A stretch of DNA of 64,000 bases from Clostridium sp. OM02-18AC (GCF_003481825.1 NZ_QULW01000006.1:103805-167804); one strand, 5' to 3'; positions 7,951-16,429 are shown, counted from the first letter of the stretch. Notes: generated by a model not told the origin, from the letters alone. Made by a program: numbers and translations.

Positions 7951-8980
7951 AGACAGGACATATCCATTCCCTTACTGATAGATTTTTCGTCTCTGTATTT
8001 TGGTATCCACAAACTGAACACAATTGACTACTGGCATAGAATGTATCTATTTTGACATATTTTCTGCCATTCCACTTGGCCTTATATTCTAACTGTCTTG
8101 TCAGCTCATGCCATGATACATCACTTATGGACTTTGCCAAATGATGATTTTTTACCATGTTTTTTATCTGCAAATCTTCCGAAACTATCACTTGGTTTTC
8201 GCTGATAATCTCATGTGACATCTTGTGCAGATAATCTTTTCTGGTATTTGTTATTTTCTCATGGCACAATGCTATCTTTTTCTTTGTTTTGTAGTAATTT
8301 TGACTTCTTTTCTCTTTATGGGCTAACTGCCTTTGCAGTTTCACCAGTTTCTTTTCGTATTTTCTGATGATTTTGGGATTTTCGTATTTTTTTCCATCAG
8401 AAGTAATACATAACTCCTTAATACCTAAATCTATTCCGGTATTTTGATTTGTTTGTGGCAGTTCCGTGTGTTCTGTTTCCACTAAAATTGATACATAATA
8501 TTTTCCACTCGGAACTTGTGATATCGTTACCGATTTTATCTGTCCACTAAAATTTCTATGCAGTTTTGCTTTTATACCTTTTAATTTAGGCAGTTTTACT
8601 CTATTGCACCCGAAATCTACTGTTATATTGCCATTCGTAAAATTTGTTGTATATGACTTATGATTATCGTGTTTACTCTTAAACTTCGGATAACCTGCAT
8701 GTTCCTTAAAAAATTTCTGGTATGCAGCATCCATGTTGTAAATCGCATTTGTCAGAGCAAATTTATCCACTTCTTTCAGCCATTCATATTCTTTCTTTAA
8801 TTGTCTGTTGCAGTAATTATTACAGTCGGTTTTACTAACTGATTTTTTCTCTTTCTCATATACTTCTTTCCGGTATGCCAGGGTCTGATTATACACAAAA
8901 CGGCAACAGCCAAATGTTTTTGCAATCTGTATTTTCTGCTCATTATTAGGGTATATTCTGTATTTATATGCCTTTAACAT
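7877..8980 (-). CDS. tnpB: TnpB, RNA-guided endonuclease of the IS200/IS605 family
   Basis: Full-length 367-residue TnpB. The RuvC catalytic residues are all present: D184 in GIDLG, E268 in VSEDL and D351 in HDRDINAA. The C-terminal zinc ribbon has Cys321, 324, 341 and 344. Known TnpB proteins cut DNA under guidance of an RNA made from the element's right end and help retain the element. The gene starts 18 bases after tnpA, with AGAGGGTGA ahead of its ATG. Nothing suggests inactivation. Confidence 0.95.
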   Translation of the reverse strand: MLKAYKYRIYPNNEQKIQIAKTFGCCRFVYNQTLAYRKEVYEKEKKSVSKTDCNNYCNRQLKKEYEWLKEVDKFALTNAIYNMDAAYQKFFKEHAGYPKFKSKHDNHKSYTTNFTNGNITVDFGCNRVKLPKLKGIKAKLHRNFSGQIKSVTISQVPSGKYYVSILVETEHTELPQTNQNTGIDLGIKELCITSDGKKYENPKIIRKYEKKLVKLQRQLAHKEKRSQNYYKTKKKIALCHEKITNTRKDYLHKMSHEIISENQVIVSEDLQIKNMVKNHHLAKSISDVSWHELTRQLEYKAKWNGRKYVKIDTFYASSQLCSVCGYQNTETKNLSVREWICPVCGTNHDRDINAAKNILEEGLRQIA

Positions 8981-8998
8981 CCACTGTCACCCTCTTTC

Positions 8999-9403
8999 TC
9001 AACCTTGATTTTCTATATATCTTTTCAGCATTTCTTCCGATACATTTCCTACACTACAGGCAAAATATCCATCTGTCCAAAAGGTATGTTCTTTCCAGAA
9101 TTGTTTTCGTAAATATTGAGGATATCTTTTCCATATATGGTATGTTGTATAGCTCTTCATCAGGTTTACAATCTTACTAATAGACATTGTTGGTTCTGTC
9201 TCTATCATGTAGTGAATGTGATCTTTGTCTGTTTCCATATGTCTTATTATCACACTGTGTCTCTGACATATCTCATCCGAAAACTGTTTTATATCATCTG
9301 ATATTTGCCTCGAAACCAGTAATTTCTTTCTATATTTGCAGACAAAAATAATTTGATATTGTAATAGGTATTTGTGTCTGTTTTTAGATTTCCATGTTCC
9401 CAT
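8999..9403 (-). CDS. tnpA: TnpA, Y1 single-strand transposase (IS200/IS605)
   Basis: HUH-type transposase that cuts and joins single-stranded element ends. The metal-binding HIH is at residues 62-64 of the 134-residue form and the nucleophilic Tyr113 lies in TDGYFACSVG. The start is uncertain: ATG at 9403 lacks a clear ribosome site, and a TTG at 9418 would add five residues. The length is normal for the family, so the element is probably autonomous. Confidence 0.93.
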   Translation of the reverse strand: MGTWKSKNRHKYLLQYQIIFVCKYRKKLLVSRQISDDIKQFSDEICQRHSVIIRHMETDKDHIHYMIETEPTMSISKIVNLMKSYTTYHIWKRYPQYLRKQFWKEHTFWTDGYFACSVGNVSEEMLKRYIENQG

Positions 9404-9433
9404 GCCATGAGTATACAATAATTTCTGATTTTT

Positions 9434-9478
9434 GGCTACCTTAACCCACCGTCTAAAGCCAGTGGGATTGCGGTAGCC
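9434..9478 (-). repeat. Left-end hairpin of the IS element
   Basis: Outer arms GGCTACC (9434-9440) and GGTAGCC (9472-9478), inner arms CCCAC (9445-9449) and GTGGG (9462-9466). The loop shares TCTAAAGCCA with the right-end hairpin. Confidence 0.8.
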
Positions 9479-9505
9479 CTATTTCAAACACTTTTGAAGC
9501 CACCT

Positions 9506-9703
9506 TCACGACTCCTCCCAGAACAAGTCATCCAGTGTTCGGTTCAGTGCCCTGCAGATTGCGATGCAGAGTCGGATCGTCGGGTTATAATCGCCCTTTT
9601 CGATGGCGTTGATGGTCTGCCGCGACACACCGACGAGATCTGCCAGCTGCTGCTGTGACAGGTCCAGCGCCGCCCGTGCCGATTTCATCTTCAGGTTCTT
9701 CAT
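9506..9703 (-). CDS. Small XRE-family (YozG-like) transcriptional regulator
   Basis: A 65-residue protein that is almost entirely a Cro/XRE helix-turn-helix (LSQQQLADLVGVSRQTINAIE near residues 16-36). Such short regulators usually repress their own operon with a neighbouring membrane protein gene. I set the start at 9703, where GGGAGG lies 9 bases ahead; a longer in-frame start at 9730 has no such site. It is the last gene of an operon that starts with the membrane protein at 10336. The probable operator is the palindrome at 10362-10379. Confidence 0.9.
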   Translation of the reverse strand: MKNLKMKSARAALDLSQQQLADLVGVSRQTINAIEKGDYNPTIRLCIAICRALNRTLDDLFWEES

Positions 9704-9704
9704 T

Positions 9705-9818
9705 TCAGCAGACCTCCCACCGATCGACACCGTTTTTCGCGAATTTCATCTTCCCGTTTTCCATCCCACCGGGTCTCTCTCGCATATCGATATAGAATTT
9801 CATCATCCGGTTTTTCAT
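9705..9818 (-). CDS. Possible 37-residue peptide between the membrane protein and XRE genes
   Basis: An ATG with GGGAGG ahead overlaps the stop of the upstream gene as ATGA, and the frame ends one base before the XRE start codon. The peptide is basic and Met-rich, with MKNRMMKF at the start and MENGKMKF in the middle. Both resemble the XRE start MKNLKMKS. This may be a real translationally coupled micro-ORF, or a decayed duplication of a translation start. No homologue is recognised. Confidence 0.35.
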   Translation of the reverse strand: MKNRMMKFYIDMRERPGGMENGKMKFAKNGVDRWEVC

Positions 9819-10336
9819 TCCGCCGAACCTCCCCGTTTATCCACCCACGCTTTCAGCAGCAGGTTCACGATGATCAGCGCGAAGAACGCGAAGATCAGCA
9901 GATAGATGCCGCCATCCCAGGTGAGGACGCCATCGACGATCACGTCGCCAGCATTGGCATGTCCCCGGAAACCCAGGTACTGCATCACCATCACCGCCAC
10001 CATGAGCACGATCGCGGCGTTCGAGCCCGACGTCTGCCGGATACCCCAGTACGCATCCTGCCAGATATCATAGAGGATGACCACCAGACATCCCACCATA
10101 AGGCAGGCCATCATGAGGAGTGAAAACTCGATCGGCAGTGCACCCACGCACTCCTCCCACAGCACCGCTGCCGCAAGCAGTGCGGCCAATGTCAAAAAGC
10201 CGTAGCGAAATGCCCTCCCGCGGATCAGCTCCTGCCGCTCATCATAGTCACTGTAGTCCTTATCCTTCTTAAACATAATGATCTTAAATACCTGAACCGC
10301 GATAAATGCAGCCGTAAATGCGAAAATATCTGACAT
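9815..10336 (-). CDS. Uncharacterised membrane protein of a YozG-type operon
   Basis: A 173-residue protein with about five hydrophobic segments. A cytosolic loop after the first carries the charged motif KDKDYSDYDERQELIRGRAF, common in small membrane proteins paired with XRE regulators. AAGGAGG lies about 10 bases before the ATG at 10336, so the longer frame upstream is rejected. It shares a transcript with the XRE gene. Its function is unknown; a role in membrane stress or signalling would be a guess. Confidence 0.8.
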   Translation of the reverse strand: MSDIFAFTAAFIAVQVFKIIMFKKDKDYSDYDERQELIRGRAFRYGFLTLAALLAAAVLWEECVGALPIEFSLLMMACLMVGCLVVILYDIWQDAYWGIRQTSGSNAAIVLMVAVMVMQYLGFRGHANAGDVIVDGVLTWDGGIYLLIFAFFALIIVNLLLKAWVDKRGGSAE

Positions 10337-10361
10337 ATACACCGACCTCCTTCCAACAATA

Positions 10362-10379
10362 TGTAAACTATATCTTACA
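10362..10379 (-). promoter_or_regulatory. Palindromic operator at the YozG-type operon start site
   Basis: TGTAA and TTACA arms 8 bases apart, centred on the expected transcription start of the promoter at 10385-10413. This is a natural site for autorepression by the XRE protein. Confidence 0.6.
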
Positions 10380-10384
10380 TCTAC

Positions 10385-10413
10385 AGTATATATCAGAGGC
10401 GTCATTATGTCAA
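10385..10413 (-). promoter_or_regulatory. Strong promoter of the membrane protein/XRE operon
   Basis: On the minus strand, a perfect TTGACA (10408-10413), 17 bases, TATACT (10385-10390). Confidence 0.88.
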
Positions 10414-10452
10414 GAATACTTTACATTTTCGAAGCACCTCAATACAAGCCAC

Positions 10453-10501
10453 AAAAAAGCTGCCCCGGCACATGCAGATGCACAGGCCAGAAACAGCTTT
10501 T
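10453..10501 (-). terminator. Terminator of mgtE
   Basis: On the minus strand, arm AAAAGCTG and arm CAGCTTTTTT enclose a structured loop with a further GGC/GCC pair. It lies 15 bases past the mgtE stop. Confidence 0.7.
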
Positions 10502-10515
10502 CAAGTCTTATTCTT

Positions 10516-11937
10516 TTAATCCGCTAAATGCAGCATCTCGATCAAAAAGATCCAGGTGAGACCATAATAGGAAATAACCGCTACCAGGTCATTCACGGTG
10601 GTGATAAGCGGACCGGACGCTACCGCCGGGTCTACGCCGAATTTCTTAAACAGGATCGGGATCACGGTACCGGAAACACTGGAGATCATCATGGCCAGAA
10701 GCAGGGCCACGCCGATGCAGGCAGAGACCGCAAATCCAAAGCCCGGTGTCATGCCCTTTGCGAAAACTATATAAAGTCCGATAAATACAAAGGAAAGAAC
10801 GCCAAGGATCAGTCCGTTGCACATGCCGACTCTCGCTTCCTTAAATACCAGGCCAAGTTTCTGCTTGCCATCCAGGTTCTCATCCATCAGCACACGGATG
10901 GTGACAGCCAGGGACTGGGTGCCGACGTTTCCGGCCATGTCCAGAATCAGGGACTGGAAGCAGATCACAATGGTCAGCTGCGCTACCACACCCTCAAACA
11001 GACCAACCACACTGGAAACCACAAGACCAAGGCCAAGTAAAATGATCAGCCACGGAAGACGCTTGTGCACGCTCTGGCGGATCGGCTCGTTTAATTCCTC
11101 CTCAGAAGCAAGACCTGCTAACTTTGCGTAGTCATCGCCCATCTCATCATCGACAACCTGAACGATGTCCTGCGCAGTGATGACACCGAGGATCTTGTTG
11201 TTCTCATCCAGTACCGGGATGGAATCCTCGGAGTAGTCCTTCATGCGCTCGATACAGTCTTCGATCATCTCACGGGCATACACATATGGGTAAGACTCCA
11301 TGATGATATCATCCAGGCTGCTGCCCTCTCGGGCAATGATCAAATCCTTTAAGTCGATCGCACCGCAGAACGTGTGCTGGTCATCGGTTACATATAAGGT
11401 AGAAATATTATCGTTTTCTGCCGCCTGTGCAACCAGCTCCCGCATCGCTTCACGGACACTGATTCCAGCTTTGATCTCAATAAAATTCATGCTCATGCGG
11501 CTTCCGATCTCATCTTCATCGAAAGACTCCAGCATGGCAATGTCGCGCTTGGATTCATTGTCAATCAGGTCAATGAGCATATTGCGCTCCGGCTTTGCCA
11601 GGCGCTTAAGCAGCGCTGCTGCCTGATCAACTTCCATGCAGGAAAGAACCTCAACCTTCTTTCTTGCATTCAGTTCCTCAAAATAAATTTCTGCGTTATC
11701 CAGATATTCAAAAATATCAGAAAGCTGTTCCGCGTCTAAAATGCGGTATAAACGCTCTCTCTCATCTCTTGTCAGCACCTCGAAAGAGGATGCGATATCA
11801 TTCTCATGGTAGTCGGAAATCCGGTCCTTTAATACACGCGGGGATACGTTGCTCCGCATGATCTGCTCCAGTTCCGTCTGGTAGTCACGTACCTGAACTG
11901 CCACGTCTTTGTTCTCGTTCTCGTTCATCTTTTCCAT
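10516..11937 (-). CDS. mgtE: MgtE-type magnesium transporter
   Basis: Magnesium channel of 473 residues with the full family layout: N-terminal MgtE superhelical domain (about 20-150), a pair of CBS domains (about 155-280, with DSIPVLDENNKILGVIT) and a five-helix membrane domain (about 300-473, with LAGNVGTQSLA-type pore sequence MAGNVGTQSLAV). Known MgtE proteins close when the CBS and N domains bind Mg2+. AAAGGAG precedes the ATG at 11937; an in-frame upstream codon at 11982 lacks one. No Mg2+ (M-box) riboswitch was recognised in the 200 bases upstream. Confidence 0.96.
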   Translation of the reverse strand: MEKMNENENKDVAVQVRDYQTELEQIMRSNVSPRVLKDRISDYHENDIASSFEVLTRDERERLYRILDAEQLSDIFEYLDNAEIYFEELNARKKVEVLSCMEVDQAAALLKRLAKPERNMLIDLIDNESKRDIAMLESFDEDEIGSRMSMNFIEIKAGISVREAMRELVAQAAENDNISTLYVTDDQHTFCGAIDLKDLIIAREGSSLDDIIMESYPYVYAREMIEDCIERMKDYSEDSIPVLDENNKILGVITAQDIVQVVDDEMGDDYAKLAGLASEEELNEPIRQSVHKRLPWLIILLGLGLVVSSVVGLFEGVVAQLTIVICFQSLILDMAGNVGTQSLAVTIRVLMDENLDGKQKLGLVFKEARVGMCNGLILGVLSFVFIGLYIVFAKGMTPGFGFAVSACIGVALLLAMMISSVSGTVIPILFKKFGVDPAVASGPLITTVNDLVAVISYYGLTWIFLIEMLHLAD

Positions 11938-12137
11938 GTCTGCTCCTTTCTCCGTCTGCGAAAAAGTCTTTCTCTTTCTCACAGCGTTTTGTTCTCACGG
12001 CTGTCATCCGTGGAACCGGAGCATTTTTGATCTGCGCAAACCTGCTGTATTTTTCCAGAAAAATTTCCTGTATTCTTCACGTTTTCTTAACAATAGATTC
12101 AAAAAACAAGAAAGAAACAGCAGCGTGTTTCCGCAAA

Positions 12138-12181
12138 TAAAAAATGCCATTACCGGTTTCATCTGAAAACGGGCAATGGCA
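12138..12181 (-). terminator. Intrinsic terminator of a small minus-strand transcript
   Basis: Arms TGCCATT (12145-12151) and AATGGCA (12175-12181) continue with an almost perfect inner stem. Read on the minus strand they are followed by TTTTTTA. It would end the RNA that starts at the promoter at 12413-12441, giving about 270 bases. Confidence 0.8.
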
Positions 12182-12254
12182 GACACACGCAAATACAGCC
12201 TGATCCGTGCAGTACACCTGTGATGCAGGGACTACCGATCAGACAGCTTTCCTA

Positions 12255-12368
12255 TCAAAATCTAAACTCAATTCGTGTGAGAAAACGGACAGCGGATTCA
12301 GACAGGCTGTCGGTCTTCTTTTCTCTTCCATTGCCGCTCATTCGCTTATAACTGTCCGCGACGTCCAT
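12255..12368 (-). CDS. Micro-ORF of 37 residues with a perfect ribosome binding site
   Basis: ATG at 12368 preceded by AAGGAGGTGA, a full match to the 16S anti-Shine-Dalgarno, and by a strong promoter with 17-base spacing. The peptide is hydrophilic and basic (begins MDVADSYKRMSG, ends RIEFRF) with no membrane segment. The RNA can also fold, since CGGACAG early in the frame can pair with CTGTCCG later. It may be a real small protein or a structured RNA with a fortuitous frame. No family is recognised. Confidence 0.5.
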   Translation of the reverse strand: MDVADSYKRMSGNGREKKTDSLSESAVRFLTRIEFRF

Positions 12369-12412
12369 TTCCTCACCTCCTTATATATGCACGATCAATA
12401 TTTTCCTATATC

Positions 12413-12441
12413 ACTATACTACAGCATTTTTTTTGCGTCAA
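12413..12441 (-). promoter_or_regulatory. Strong promoter of the 37-residue micro-ORF
   Basis: On the minus strand, TTGACG (12436-12441), 17 bases, TATAGT (12413-12418). Confidence 0.82.
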
Positions 12442-12476
12442 CCACTCAAATTTCCAAGTTGATATTTTTTCACTAG

Positions 12477-12502
12477 TCACATCACTTTTGATGTGATATA
12501 TT
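12477..12502 (+). promoter_or_regulatory. Extended -10 promoter overlapped by a palindrome
   Basis: TGATATATT (12494-12502) is an extended -10 reading toward the 28-residue micro-ORF. The perfect 8-bp palindrome TCACATCA/TGATGTGA (12477-12496, 4-base loop) overlaps it and could be an operator. Confidence 0.5.
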
Positions 12503-12548
12503 AAATTTGTTACCGCCTCCAGACTGGTATGGAAAGGAGGTGTTCGGA

Positions 12549-12635
12549 ATGGAATATATCTTATCCTTTATTGTCACCGTTGCGGCTGGTGTAGCTTGCC
12601 ACTACATCATCAAATGGTTAGACGGTGACAAGTAG
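12549..12635 (+). CDS. Hydrophobic 28-residue micro-ORF
   Basis: AAAGGAGGTG precedes the ATG. The peptide has one membrane-spanning stretch (ILSFIVTVAAGVACHYII) followed by a short charged tail KWLDGDK. Similar short membrane peptides occur in Clostridia and are usually left unannotated. It has its own promoter and terminator and faces away from the 37-residue micro-ORF. A type I toxin-like or membrane-associated regulatory peptide is possible but unproven. Confidence 0.65.
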   Translation: MEYILSFIVTVAAGVACHYIIKWLDGDK

Positions 12636-12689
12636 CCGGTAACTATAGCCTGTGGGCTTAAGCCTTCCCACTCCAGAAAACAGGAATAG

Positions 12690-12725
12690 AAAACCCCAGA
12701 AGTATGCGAGACTTCTGGGGTTTTC
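12690..12725. terminator. Bidirectional intrinsic terminator
   Basis: Perfect 10-bp stem CCCCAGAAGT/ACTTCTGGGG with A-run before and T-run after. It serves the 28-residue micro-ORF on the plus strand and the M20-2HCT-YitT operon on the minus strand. Confidence 0.9.
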
Positions 12726-12844
12726 GTTTTGCTGTTCGCAATGGAACATCTTATCCTTTTGCCTAACGGCATTATATCATATGCGATTTTGAAAAACAAT
12801 ATCCTTTTTTGAATAAGATATTTTTTTAATTCTTAATCCACTTC

Positions 12845-13681
12845 TCAGCGCGGCAGCGTAAATCCTTTTCCCAACACCTCCTGTGTGGTATCCACCAGCA
12901 CAAAGCTTTCTGCATCGACATTCTGGATCAGCTGTTTGATGTGCGGCAGACGGCGGGGCGCTGCCACACAAAGGATCGCTTTCTGGTTTTGATCTGTATA
13001 CCCGGTTTCGATCGGAAACAAGGTTGCACCAACATCATTTTGCAAGAGCATTTTTTTGATGGAATCGTATTTTGAGCTGATCACCCAAAGTTTTGCCTGA
13101 CTGTGTCCCATCATCAGCACCTTATCCAGTACGACAGACATGATCATGATCTGGATCAAACCATACAAAATCTGGTCCATGCTGGAAAACGGAATCTGCA
13201 GTACGACTACCACAATACTGATCCCCATCATGCAAACGCCCACCGGCACTCCGAACAAACGGTTCACGATCAGCGGCGGAATGTCCAGACCGCCAGTCGA
13301 AGAATGTGCCCGCATCACCAGACCAATGCCGATTCCTGTAAGGATTCCCGCAAACACGGCACATAAAACCAGATCATCCGATAAGCCGCCTCCGCCTGAT
13401 AAAACCTCCAGCGCACGAAGCATCGGCGGAAATATGACACTGGAAAGGATCGTCGTCAGTGCAAATTCCTTTCCCAGGATCCACAAGCCCAGAAAAAAGC
13501 AGATTCCATTCACAACCGCATAGGTTCCGGACACCGGCAGACCAGTCAACGCATATACCACCTTGCCGACTCCGGTTGTTCCGCCTGTGATCAGCCCGCT
13601 CCCTTCCAAAAAAGAAACGGTAGCAAAAGCAACAATCAGATTTCCGATCAGTACCATGCCTAGTTTTTTCCAATGACTCAT
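12845..13681 (-). CDS. YitT-family membrane protein
   Basis: Integral membrane protein of 278 residues with five or six helices (YitT_membrane/DUF161, about 1-190) and a C-terminal soluble DUF2179 domain (about 215-275). SSTGGLDI is the conserved family loop. The family is widespread in Firmicutes, and its transport role is not settled. I prefer the ATG at 13681, which has GAGGAA 9 bases ahead; the ATG at 13687 is too close to it. It is the third gene of the M20-2HCT-YitT operon. Confidence 0.9.
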   Translation of the reverse strand: MSHWKKLGMVLIGNLIVAFATVSFLEGSGLITGGTTGVGKVVYALTGLPVSGTYAVVNGICFFLGLWILGKEFALTTILSSVIFPPMLRALEVLSGGGGLSDDLVLCAVFAGILTGIGIGLVMRAHSSTGGLDIPPLIVNRLFGVPVGVCMMGISIVVVVLQIPFSSMDQILYGLIQIMIMSVVLDKVLMMGHSQAKLWVISSKYDSIKKMLLQNDVGATLFPIETGYTDQNQKAILCVAAPRRLPHIKQLIQNVDAESFVLVDTTQEVLGKGFTLPR

Positions 13682-13700
13682 GAACATTTCCTCTTCTTTA

Positions 13701-14990
13701 TTATAAAAGCCATCCGGCCAGTAAACTCTGTATTACCAAAATGATCGCACCGCCAAGGCGGGATGAAATCTGTGCAAAAGACATCAGCTCCATTCTCTCT
13801 GCTGCGGTAAGAACATAGACATCTCCATTACCACCTGCGTTGCACATGCAAAGTCCTGCAGTGATCCCTGCTTCTACAAAGAAGAATTTCACCAGCATTC
13901 CTGCTGCCCCTGCGCCAATGGTTGCTGCTGCTACTACGATCAGACACATCACGACATATCCCGGGGAAAGTACTGCAAACAGAGATGCCAGATCAAACAT
14001 GCAGATTCCAACACCTGCCATGATGATCACCGTAACATTGGCACGCATAAACTGATACCACTGTACCACACAATACTCCATGCGTTCCGGCAGGATTCCG
14101 AGAATTTTTACCAGGGCTACTGCAATGATCGTAAATGCGTATGCGTGGATCATCGGAACATAGCTTGCAATGATCCGTCCGAAAATAACGAACGCTGCTG
14201 TTGCAAAACATCCAATTCCCAGATCTTCTAATCTCAATGTAAAATCATAGGTTTTTCCTGCATCTTTTTCGCTGTAGCCTTTCATCAGGGTTCCATTTCC
14301 TGTCAGCTTCGGGAATTTCCAGCCCAGATTTTTTAAAATGATGCCGCCAAAAATCGCGAACCAGTTTCCAAGCGTCATGGCCGGAAGCATTTTGGAATAA
14401 AATGTATCCGCTGCCTGGCCACTTGCATTGGCATAAATTTCGGACATTGGAACAGCTCCGGCGCCATTGCCGCCGCCCATGATCGGCCCAACAATATAAA
14501 GCACTACATCACGAAAGCTGTAGCCAAAAAATCTGCCAACCAGTCCTGCTACTCCATAAGAGACCAGGATACCGCCGGCGATTGGAACAAAATACCGGCT
14601 TCCGGCCTTAATTAACATTTTCCGGTCCATGCCAAGAATACTTCCGCACAGCAGTGCTCCTACATAAAATCCGAGCACATCTGTTTTTCCATTTATCGTA
14701 TTGTTCACAATTTCAATGGCCGATTCCGGAATCAGATTCTTATAAACAAGGAATGCACAGATAAAAGGAACTGCAGCCATTCCAATTGTTTTTTGCAGGA
14801 TTGATATTTTTCCTATGATAAAATATAAGAGATACCCCAGTGAAATGCAGACTGCCAGTCCTCCGATCAGGGAGTTTGGAAGCTTTTCCATATAAACTGC
14901 AACCGCGGTGATGGCCGCAAAGATTACAAAGAGCACCATTGGCATTTTCATAATGTTCATTTTACTGTTTTCATCATACTGAATCATCAT
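13701..14990 (-). CDS. 2-hydroxycarboxylate transporter family (CitS/MleP-like) permease
   Basis: Sodium- or proton-coupled carboxylate carrier of 429 residues with about 11 membrane segments. Both diagnostic re-entrant loop motifs are present: GGGNGAGAVPMSEIY near residue 175 and GGNGDVYVL near residue 395. Known members carry citrate, malate, lactate or related hydroxy acids; the exact substrate is not readable. The gene starts one base before the end of the M20 peptidase gene's spacer, so the two are surely co-transcribed, implying that a conjugated or amidated hydroxy acid may be the substrate of both. Confidence 0.92.
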   Translation of the reverse strand: MMIQYDENSKMNIMKMPMVLFVIFAAITAVAVYMEKLPNSLIGGLAVCISLGYLLYFIIGKISILQKTIGMAAVPFICAFLVYKNLIPESAIEIVNNTINGKTDVLGFYVGALLCGSILGMDRKMLIKAGSRYFVPIAGGILVSYGVAGLVGRFFGYSFRDVVLYIVGPIMGGGNGAGAVPMSEIYANASGQAADTFYSKMLPAMTLGNWFAIFGGIILKNLGWKFPKLTGNGTLMKGYSEKDAGKTYDFTLRLEDLGIGCFATAAFVIFGRIIASYVPMIHAYAFTIIAVALVKILGILPERMEYCVVQWYQFMRANVTVIIMAGVGICMFDLASLFAVLSPGYVVMCLIVVAAATIGAGAAGMLVKFFFVEAGITAGLCMCNAGGNGDVYVLTAAERMELMSFAQISSRLGGAIILVIQSLLAGWLL

Positions 14991-14991
14991 A

Positions 14992-16368
14992 TCATTCTTT
15001 CCCCCACTCGTACAAAAAAGCGATCATACATTTCAGTGAATTGAAATAATCTTCTATTGCCAGGTTTTCATTCGGTGCATGATGATTGGAGGCGGTGTTG
15101 CCCGGTCCTACGCCGATCACCGGCAATTCCGGCCACGCATTCCGAAATACAATCGCCGGCCCGGAACCCAACTGGGTCAGTTCCCGCATCATTGGTTTAT
15201 AGTAAACAAGTTCGGAAGCCTTGTCCAAAACATCTGCTGCGGGAGTTTTTAATGATGTCTTCACCGGCCAGGTTCCCCCCAGATACTCCACTTCCACATC
15301 TTCAAATCCGTTCTTATCCAGATGTTTTCTCAGCTGTCCGGCGATCTTATCCGGATTCTGATCAGCTACGAGATACATGGAAATTCTCGCCCACGCCGTA
15401 TGCGGAACAATGCCGCGCGGTCCATTGTACAATTCCCCGGCTTCCAATCCACAAACCGATAACGTTGGCTCCAGATAAACTCTTTTTTTCAGTTCTTCGC
15501 CGGAAGCCCCAAGCACAAACTGCTTCAGCCCCAGTTTCTGTTTTTGCTTTTCTTCATCGTATGGAAACTTTTTCAGAAACTCCAGTTCTTCCTGCGTTGG
15601 CGGTATCACATCATCATAAAAGCCCTCGATCTGTACCTTTTCATCGCTGCTTTTCAGTGTGGAAAGCGCCCAGATCAGCCGCCAGGAAGCGCTCGGCACA
15701 GTCGCGCCCATCCTTCCATGTACATCGGTTGCTGCCGTCGTAACTTTCAGATTGAACGCGCAGGCTCCGCGTACACCAAACCGGCTCCACGGATTTCCCT
15801 CCTGGTCGTGCCGTCCATTTTCCCAGAAGCAGACATCTGCTTTCGTATGCTCCTGAAATTCTTCCATATGCATATTCTGATACCGCACCATAGACGGACT
15901 GGAAGTTTCTTCATCCCCCTCAAAGAAGAACTTTACATTGACCGGCAGTTCCCCGCTTACTGCAATCAGCGCTTCCACCGCCTGAATTCTGGAAACCAAA
16001 GGTCCTTTATTATCCGATATTCCTCTGGCATACATTCTGCCGTTCTCGATTCTCACCCGGTACGGATCTCCTCCGTCCCACTTTTGCGGATCTCCCGGCT
16101 CGACCACATCGTAATGATTGTAGAAAAGAACCGTTTTATCTTTCGTTCCATTTTTCTGTGCAGCGATCATGTCATTGCCTTCTCCGCCGCCGACACGCTT
16201 TGCAGAAACTCCGGCTCTTTCCAGACGCTTCTCGATCCATGTTCTGGTATTTTCCAATGCTTCCGCATGAGCCGCCGTGCTTGGAAAACTGCAAATTTCG
16301 CCAAGATCCTTCAAATATTCTTCCCGATGTTCATCCACATAGGCAAACGCCCGCTCTAATACATCCAT
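14992..16368 (-). CDS. M20-family zinc metallopeptidase
   Basis: Cytoplasmic di-zinc hydrolase of 458 residues, in the carnosinase/DapE-like branch. Metal-binding motifs are HYDVVEP (near 90-96), DNKGP (near 123-127) and the catalytic EGDEETSS (near 158-165). A dimerisation domain separates the two catalytic halves. Such enzymes cleave dipeptides or N-acyl amino acids. It is the first gene of an operon with a 2HCT transporter and YitT, divergent from a LysR gene. The promoter is at 16430-16459. Confidence 0.92.
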   Translation of the reverse strand: MDVLERAFAYVDEHREEYLKDLGEICSFPSTAAHAEALENTRTWIEKRLERAGVSAKRVGGGEGNDMIAAQKNGTKDKTVLFYNHYDVVEPGDPQKWDGGDPYRVRIENGRMYARGISDNKGPLVSRIQAVEALIAVSGELPVNVKFFFEGDEETSSPSMVRYQNMHMEEFQEHTKADVCFWENGRHDQEGNPWSRFGVRGACAFNLKVTTAATDVHGRMGATVPSASWRLIWALSTLKSSDEKVQIEGFYDDVIPPTQEELEFLKKFPYDEEKQKQKLGLKQFVLGASGEELKKRVYLEPTLSVCGLEAGELYNGPRGIVPHTAWARISMYLVADQNPDKIAGQLRKHLDKNGFEDVEVEYLGGTWPVKTSLKTPAADVLDKASELVYYKPMMRELTQLGSGPAIVFRNAWPELPVIGVGPGNTASNHHAPNENLAIEDYFNSLKCMIAFLYEWGKE

Positions 16369-16429
16369 ATGACCTCCACAAACGTTACTGGTTATTCTTG
16401 AAAAATATTTGCAAATACTTTATGGTCTC

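Larger units (their letters stand above)
7770..9482 (-). mobile_element. IS200/IS605-family insertion sequence with tnpA and tnpB
   Basis: Intact element read on the minus strand: left-end hairpin, tnpA, tnpB, right-end hairpin. Both ends carry a subterminal hairpin whose loop contains the same 11 bases TGGCTTTAGAC (minus strand), which is typical of ends recognised by a Y1 transposase. Exact boundaries are uncertain because this family makes no target duplication. It lies between the flavodoxin gene and an XRE regulator gene and is clearly AT-richer than its surroundings. Confidence 0.88.

Noticed and set aside
10528..11131. Plus-strand frames opposite mgtE
   Set aside because: Antisense shadows of a well-supported magnesium transporter gene.
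11938..12137. Mg2+ riboswitch (M-box) upstream of mgtE
   Set aside because: No conserved M-box core was found. The nearby terminator hairpin at 12138-12181 belongs to a transcript with its own promoter and micro-ORF, and lies 200 bases from mgtE.
15057..16359. Long open frames on the plus strand opposite the M20 peptidase gene
   Set aside because: They have no ribosome sites, their translation is Arg/Ser/His-rich without domains, and they mirror a convincing gene on the other strand.
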